A DNA stretch of 64,000 nt, from the NCBI GenBank assembly GCA_958296175.1, contig OY282448.1, positions 1,341,899 to 1,405,898 on the forward strand, written 5' to 3'. The DNA is from an uncultured Chloroflexota bacterium (GTDB lineage Bacteria > Chloroflexota > UBA11872). The notes under the pieces are model-generated. The model did not search any database. It was given only the letters and a program-made list of their open reading frames with translations, and was not told where the DNA came from. A program made the position numbers and the translations under genes. Shown one piece after another: positions 60,752 to 64,000 of this stretch (positions within the stretch are counted from its first letter, which is position 1; each line of letters opens with the position of its first letter).

Positions 60752-61307
60752 GGGTGTTCCCTTGGTGGGTATCCGTGGGGGAGTGTAGCAGGGGGGACGC
60801 TATATGTTGTGGGATGGGGAATGGGGATTGTGAATTGTGGATTGTGGATTGTGGATTGTGGATTGGGGATGGGGCAGGCGGGCGGTGGTGCGGGCGGGTG
60901 GTGGTGCGGGCGGTGGTGCGGGCGGGTGGTCTCGGAACGCACCCTTCGCGCTGGCCCTCCCACGTGCGGGACCCGGTACCGGACACAGCAAGCGCCGCGC
61001 CTGCGGGAGGGGGGGGCGGTTCTCCCCTGTGCAAGACCCGGCGCTTTCGCTGCCTCCCAGGCCAGGTGGGGTCGCCGCAGGCCCTTCGGCACACGGGGCC
61101 AGCCGGCAACCGTCGCGGCGAGCCGCCGCCGCCCGCCGCCCGCCGCCCCCAGCCACAACCACAAACGCCCCTGCCCCCGCCCCAATCCCCAATCCCCAAT
61201 CCACAATCCCAAATCCACAATCCCCAATCCACAATCCACAATGCTTGCCTTCCGCCGTCGTCAACTATCATCGGGCTCGTATCGACGTGTACGCGAGGAG
61301 CTGCCGC
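60752..61307. repeat. Inverted CAATCC/GGATTG arrays flanking a GC-rich core
   Basis: A 556-bp gap. 60824-60872 is an array of GGATTGTG units and 61172-61242 the inverse, CAATCCAC/CAATCCCC units, so the arms could pair around a roughly 300-bp GC-rich core. The arms' open frames are low complexity and I see no gene. The same CAATCC units occur near 10270 and 46490. The core contains CCCTTCGCGCTGG and CCTTCGGCACACGGGG but no obvious function. Confidence 0.7.
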
Positions 61308-62324
61308 TTGGCTGATTCACCCCGGGCCGCGCTTTTCTTGGATTTGGCGTCGCTCGAAGCTATTTCGAGTCACCTGGCGGCGCAGGTGCGCTACGACCGG
61401 CTGCTGGAACGCTGCACGCAAGACCGCCGGCTCATTCGGGCGGCGGCGTACGGCACGCACGACCACGACCACCCCGACGCGGAACGCAACCTGGCGCGGC
61501 TGGCGGACGCGGGGTTCAAGGTCATTGCCAAACCGCTGCGGCAGCGCGCCGACGGCATGCGGCGCGCCAGTCTGGCGGTGGACATTGCGGTGGACGCGCT
61601 GGAGCTGGCGCCGCGTCTGGACGTGCTGAGCCTGATTACGACCAACTCCGACTTTGCGCCGCTGGTGGAGGCCGTGCAGCGCCGCGGCGTGCGGGTGGAC
61701 GTGGTGACCAGCCGCGAGCTGGCGCCGCGGGAACTGACGGACGCGGCGGACGCGGTGGTGGATTTTGCCGATCTGATCGAGGCCGTGCGCCAGGCGGCGC
61801 CGCGGTCCCGCTCGCTCCCGCGCGAACGCGGCCGCGCGCGGGCCAGGATTGCGCCTCCGCCCGATGCGCCGACGTCTACTGGCGCATCAGGCCGGCGGTC
61901 GCGGTCGCGGTCGTCTGCGCCTGCGCCCGACGCGCCGACGTCTACCGGCGCATCAGACCGGCGTCCGCGGTCGTCTGCGCCTGCGCCCGACGCGCCTACG
62001 TCTGCCGGCACGTCGGGCCGGCGTCCGCGGTCGTCTGCGCCTGCGTCCGACGCGCCGCAACCCGAGCCGCCGCCCGTGCCCGCGCCCGCGCAACCGGCGC
62101 CTGCGGCCGGCGAGGACGGCCAAACCGACGGCGCGCGTGCGGACGACGGCCCGCCCGCCCGCCCCCCCGCCAGGCGTTCGGAACCTGCCCCGCCGCCCGC
62201 TCCCCCCGCCAGGAGTTCGGAACCTGCCCCGCCGCCCGCCGGCGCGCCCTCGCCAGCTCTCAAGACGCTGCCGCAGGAGAAACTGTCGGGCCGCTCCGTG
62301 CGCCCGCGCGCCGGCGAGGGGTAA
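61308..62324 (+). CDS. NYN-domain (LabA/PIN-like) protein with repetitive C-terminus
   Basis: A 338-residue protein. The N-terminal NYN/PIN-like RNase domain has ALFLDLASLEAI (first catalytic Asp), LITTNSDFAPLVEAVQRRG (Asp pair) and GMRRASLAVDIAVDALEL. A C-terminal low-complexity region of four 20-residue repeats (APAPDAPTSTGASDRRPRSS) and Pro/Ala-rich sequence follows. NYN domains are predicted ribonucleases in tRNA/RNA processing. TTG at 61308 is chosen because GAGGAG lies 7 bases upstream. Confidence 0.75.
   Translation: MADSPRAALFLDLASLEAISSHLAAQVRYDRLLERCTQDRRLIRAAAYGTHDHDHPDAERNLARLADAGFKVIAKPLRQRADGMRRASLAVDIAVDALELAPRLDVLSLITTNSDFAPLVEAVQRRGVRVDVVTSRELAPRELTDAADAVVDFADLIEAVRQAAPRSRSLPRERGRARARIAPPPDAPTSTGASGRRSRSRSSAPAPDAPTSTGASDRRPRSSAPAPDAPTSAGTSGRRPRSSAPASDAPQPEPPPVPAPAQPAPAAGEDGQTDGARADDGPPARPPARRSEPAPPPAPPARSSEPAPPPAGAPSPALKTLPQEKLSGRSVRPRAGEG
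61850..62057 (+). repeat. 60-bp tandem repeat in the NYN gene
   Basis: About three and a half copies of a 60-bp unit (GCGCCTGCGCCCGACGCGCC...) that keep the frame. Recent expansion is likely. Confidence 0.8.
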
Positions 62325-63197
62325 GTGCGCGTCGCCGTCACCGCCACCATCTGGGGCCAAACCCCCTTCCTTCGGGCGGCGGAGGAGGCGCAGGAGGCGG
62401 GCTACGCCGGAATCGAAGGCGTGGGCGATCTGGCCGGCAACGCGCCGATGGCCCGCCGCGTGCTGGCCGACGCCGGCCTGGAGGTCACCGCCGGCCGCTT
62501 TCTGGCCAACTGGTTCTCCGACCGCTACCGCGACGTGGAGCTCGACCAACTGCGCCGCGCGGCCGAGTTCTTTGCCGACGTCGGCGCGGCCTTTCTCATC
62601 ACCTCGTCGCGGCCGGTGCCGGAGCGCATGGCCACGGCCGGCCACGTCACGGGGGCGCGCGCCGACGGGTTGCTGGACTATCAGTGGGCGCACCTGGCCG
62701 ACGCGCTGGGCCAGGCGGCTTTCATCGCGCGGCGCGACTTCGACCTGCCGCTGCTGTTTCGCAACCAGCTGGGCTCTTACGTCGAAACCAGCGAGGAGCT
62801 CGACCAGCTCATGAGCTTGACCGATCCGCACGCGCTGGGTCTGGCGCCGGACATTGGTTACCTGGCCTACGCCGGCATCGACCCTGTCGACTTCCTGCGC
62901 GCCAACGTGCAGCGCGTTCGATACGTCACGCTCAAGGACCTGGACGCGGATCTCCACGAGCAAAACGTCCGCGGCGGCGGCTCGCTCCAGCAGTTCTGGG
63001 ACGACGGCGGGTTCGTGGAGCTTGGCTACGGCGACGTGGACGTGGACGGCGCGGTTGCGCTGCTGCGCGAGCGCGAGTTCCAGGGCTGGCTGGCCGTTGG
63101 CCACGACCGCCCGGGGCGCGACCCGGCCGCCAGCGTGCAGATTGCGCGCGAGTACCTGGTCGGCCTCGGCCTGGAGCTGGAACCGGGGCAGGCGTGA
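62325..63197 (+). CDS. Sugar phosphate isomerase/IolE-like TIM barrel
   Basis: A 290-residue TIM-barrel protein of the same superfamily as those at 6711 and 16094. VRVAVTATIWGQTPFLRAAE resembles the inosose dehydratase (IolE) N-terminus. Candidate metal residues are in LAPDIGYLAYAG, VTLKDLD and LAVGHDRPGRD. GTG at 62325 begins immediately after the TAA of the NYN gene, and its stop overlaps the next gene (GTGA). It could act on an inositol- or sugar-like substrate together with the glycosidase-like lipoprotein downstream. Confidence 0.65.
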   Translation: MRVAVTATIWGQTPFLRAAEEAQEAGYAGIEGVGDLAGNAPMARRVLADAGLEVTAGRFLANWFSDRYRDVELDQLRRAAEFFADVGAAFLITSSRPVPERMATAGHVTGARADGLLDYQWAHLADALGQAAFIARRDFDLPLLFRNQLGSYVETSEELDQLMSLTDPHALGLAPDIGYLAYAGIDPVDFLRANVQRVRYVTLKDLDADLHEQNVRGGGSLQQFWDDGGFVELGYGDVDVDGAVALLREREFQGWLAVGHDRPGRDPAASVQIAREYLVGLGLELEPGQA

Positions 63198-64000
63198 CGC
63201 GCCGATTCGAGCGGCGCGCGCTGCTGGCCGCCGGGGCGGGCGCGTCGGCCCTGGCCGCCCTGGCCGCCCTGGCCGCCTGCGGCGATGCCGCCGTCGGCCA
63301 GCGCCGCCGCGGCGGCCCGGAGCTGGCCAACGTCTGGCCCTGGGGCACCAACACGTTTTTGGACCTGGAGGTCGAGTCCTGGAAACGCCGCCAAACCTTG
63401 CGCATGGTGCGCGACGCCGGGATTCACTGGATCAAGCAGCACGTGCCCTGGGCCGACATCGAAACGCCGGACCGCGGGCAATATTTCGACAGCGCCGCGC
63501 GGCGCTCCACGTGGGACAAGTACGACGAGATCGTGGATCTGGCGGACGAGTTCGGCCTCTCTATCATCGCCAGAGTCGACCGCGCGCCGGCCTGGGCGCG
63601 GCCCGGCCAGTCGTTGGCAACGGCGCCGCCCGCCGCCCTGGCCGACTATGGGAGCTTTCTCGACACGCTGGCGCGGCGCTACCACGGCCGCATCCGCCAC
63701 TTCCAGATTTGGAACGAACCCAACCTGGCCGGCGAGTGGGGCGGGGCGCCGCCCGGGCCGGAAGCCTACGCGCCCCTGCTGCGCACGGCTTTCGACGCGC
63801 TCAAGGCGGTGGACGCCGCCAACGTGGTGATTGCCGCGCCCATGGCCGCCACGCTGGAACGCAGCCCCCGCGCCATGAACGAACTCGACTATCTGGAACG
63901 CCTCTATCAGACCGGCGCCGGCCGATTCATGGACGTGCAGGCCGCCAACGCCTTTGGCCTGGAGTACCCGCCCGACGCGCCGCCCGATCCCGACGTGCTC
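63194..64000 (+). CDS. Glycoside hydrolase-like lipoprotein (3' truncated by window)
   Basis: At least 269 residues, running off the end. Signal: MTRRFERRALLAAGAGASAL, then AALAALAAC with a lipobox Cys near residue 29. The body has the pattern of clan GH-A TIM-barrel glycosidases: VRDAGIHWIKQHVPWADIE, DEIVDLADEFGLSIIARVD and HFQIWNEPNLAGEWG, where NEP carries the acid/base Glu. Family-level assignment (GH39/GH5-like) and substrate are open. GTG at 63194 overlaps the preceding stop, so the two are co-translated. Confidence 0.75.
   Translation, partial: MTRRFERRALLAAGAGASALAALAALAACGDAAVGQRRRGGPELANVWPWGTNTFLDLEVESWKRRQTLRMVRDAGIHWIKQHVPWADIETPDRGQYFDSAARRSTWDKYDEIVDLADEFGLSIIARVDRAPAWARPGQSLATAPPAALADYGSFLDTLARRYHGRIRHFQIWNEPNLAGEWGGAPPGPEAYAPLLRTAFDALKAVDAANVVIAAPMAATLERSPRAMNELDYLERLYQTGAGRFMDVQAANAFGLEYPPDAPPDPDVL

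Noticed and set aside
60824..61242. Possible origin or iteron region
   Set aside because: The 8-mer arrays face each other and also occur singly elsewhere; there are no DnaA-box runs and no dnaA/dnaN or parAB genes nearby.
61853..62050. Possible CRISPR array in the NYN gene
   Set aside because: Units are contiguous 60-bp copies without unique spacers and keep the reading frame; it is a coding tandem repeat.

Overview
This is a GC-rich (roughly 70 % by eye) bacterial chromosome segment, most likely from a Chloroflexota lineage (Caldilineae, Anaerolineae or SAR202-like). The main clue is a surface-protein module of the type 'LGGVxAFGYP ... QYFQxAxFEYHP', which I associate with Chloroflexota. 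It occurs in both the CAP-domain protein (28.3-30.0 kb) and the giant LRR protein (30.5-34.1 kb). Many genes start with GTG or TTG, many overlap by ATGA or GTGA, and five tRNA genes are scattered through the window. There are no rRNA genes, transposases or CRISPR arrays. The phylum call is inference; no database was searched.

Layout. 0.5-2.4 kb: a secreted acidic tandem-repeat protein and an APH-like kinase, lying in one reading frame separated by a single TAG. 2.5-7.6 kb: tRNA-Gln, HAD phosphatase, Nudix hydrolase, two Gfo/Idh/MocA-type proteins and a sugar isomerase-like TIM barrel. 7.6-13 kb: a large membrane protein, gltX and an Eis-like acetyltransferase. 13-18 kb: HtrA protease, a split glutamine-dependent NAD synthetase (amidase + nadE), another TIM barrel and an SDR. 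18.2-25.5 kb: small membrane protein, tRNA-Asn, a complete branched-chain amino acid ABC transporter (livK-H-M-G-F) and the fused chorismate mutase/prephenate dehydratase pheA. 25.5-28.2 kb: pyrF, a LysM protein, tRNA-Leu, tRNA-Trp and a GNAT enzyme. 28.3-34.1 kb: the two secreted surface proteins. 34.4-39.2 kb: YqaA-like membrane protein, GlcD-type flavoprotein, a TPR membrane protein and a MobA-like nucleotidyltransferase. 39.3-42.5 kb: tRNA-Ala and a leftward hisB-hisD-dtd-FmdB cluster. 42.7-48.5 kb: a ClpC-like ATPase, ComF, and accD-accA.

48.5-57.8 kb is an accessory, probably anti-phage, locus. A type III-like restriction subunit and a 1,081-residue DNA methyltransferase flank four small genes: a small conserved protein overlapping a retropepsin-like aspartic protease, and a DUF6978-like/DUF1828 pair. 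The methyltransferase carries a distinctly AT-rich segment in its target-recognition region, a sign of specificity exchange. A paralogue of the first small protein lies just beyond the methyltransferase.

57.9-64 kb holds a metallophosphoesterase, an alpha/beta hydrolase, an NrdR repressor with two tandem zinc ribbons (normally one), a NYN-domain protein, a third TIM barrel, and the 5' part of a glycoside-hydrolase-like lipoprotein that runs off the end.

The intergenic spaces are rich in dispersed palindromic repeats: a CCCTCTCC/GGAGAGGG hairpin family with an AGGGTGAGG flank (at least eight copies), a second GTCATTCC-type family, and arrays of the 8-mer CAATCCAC.
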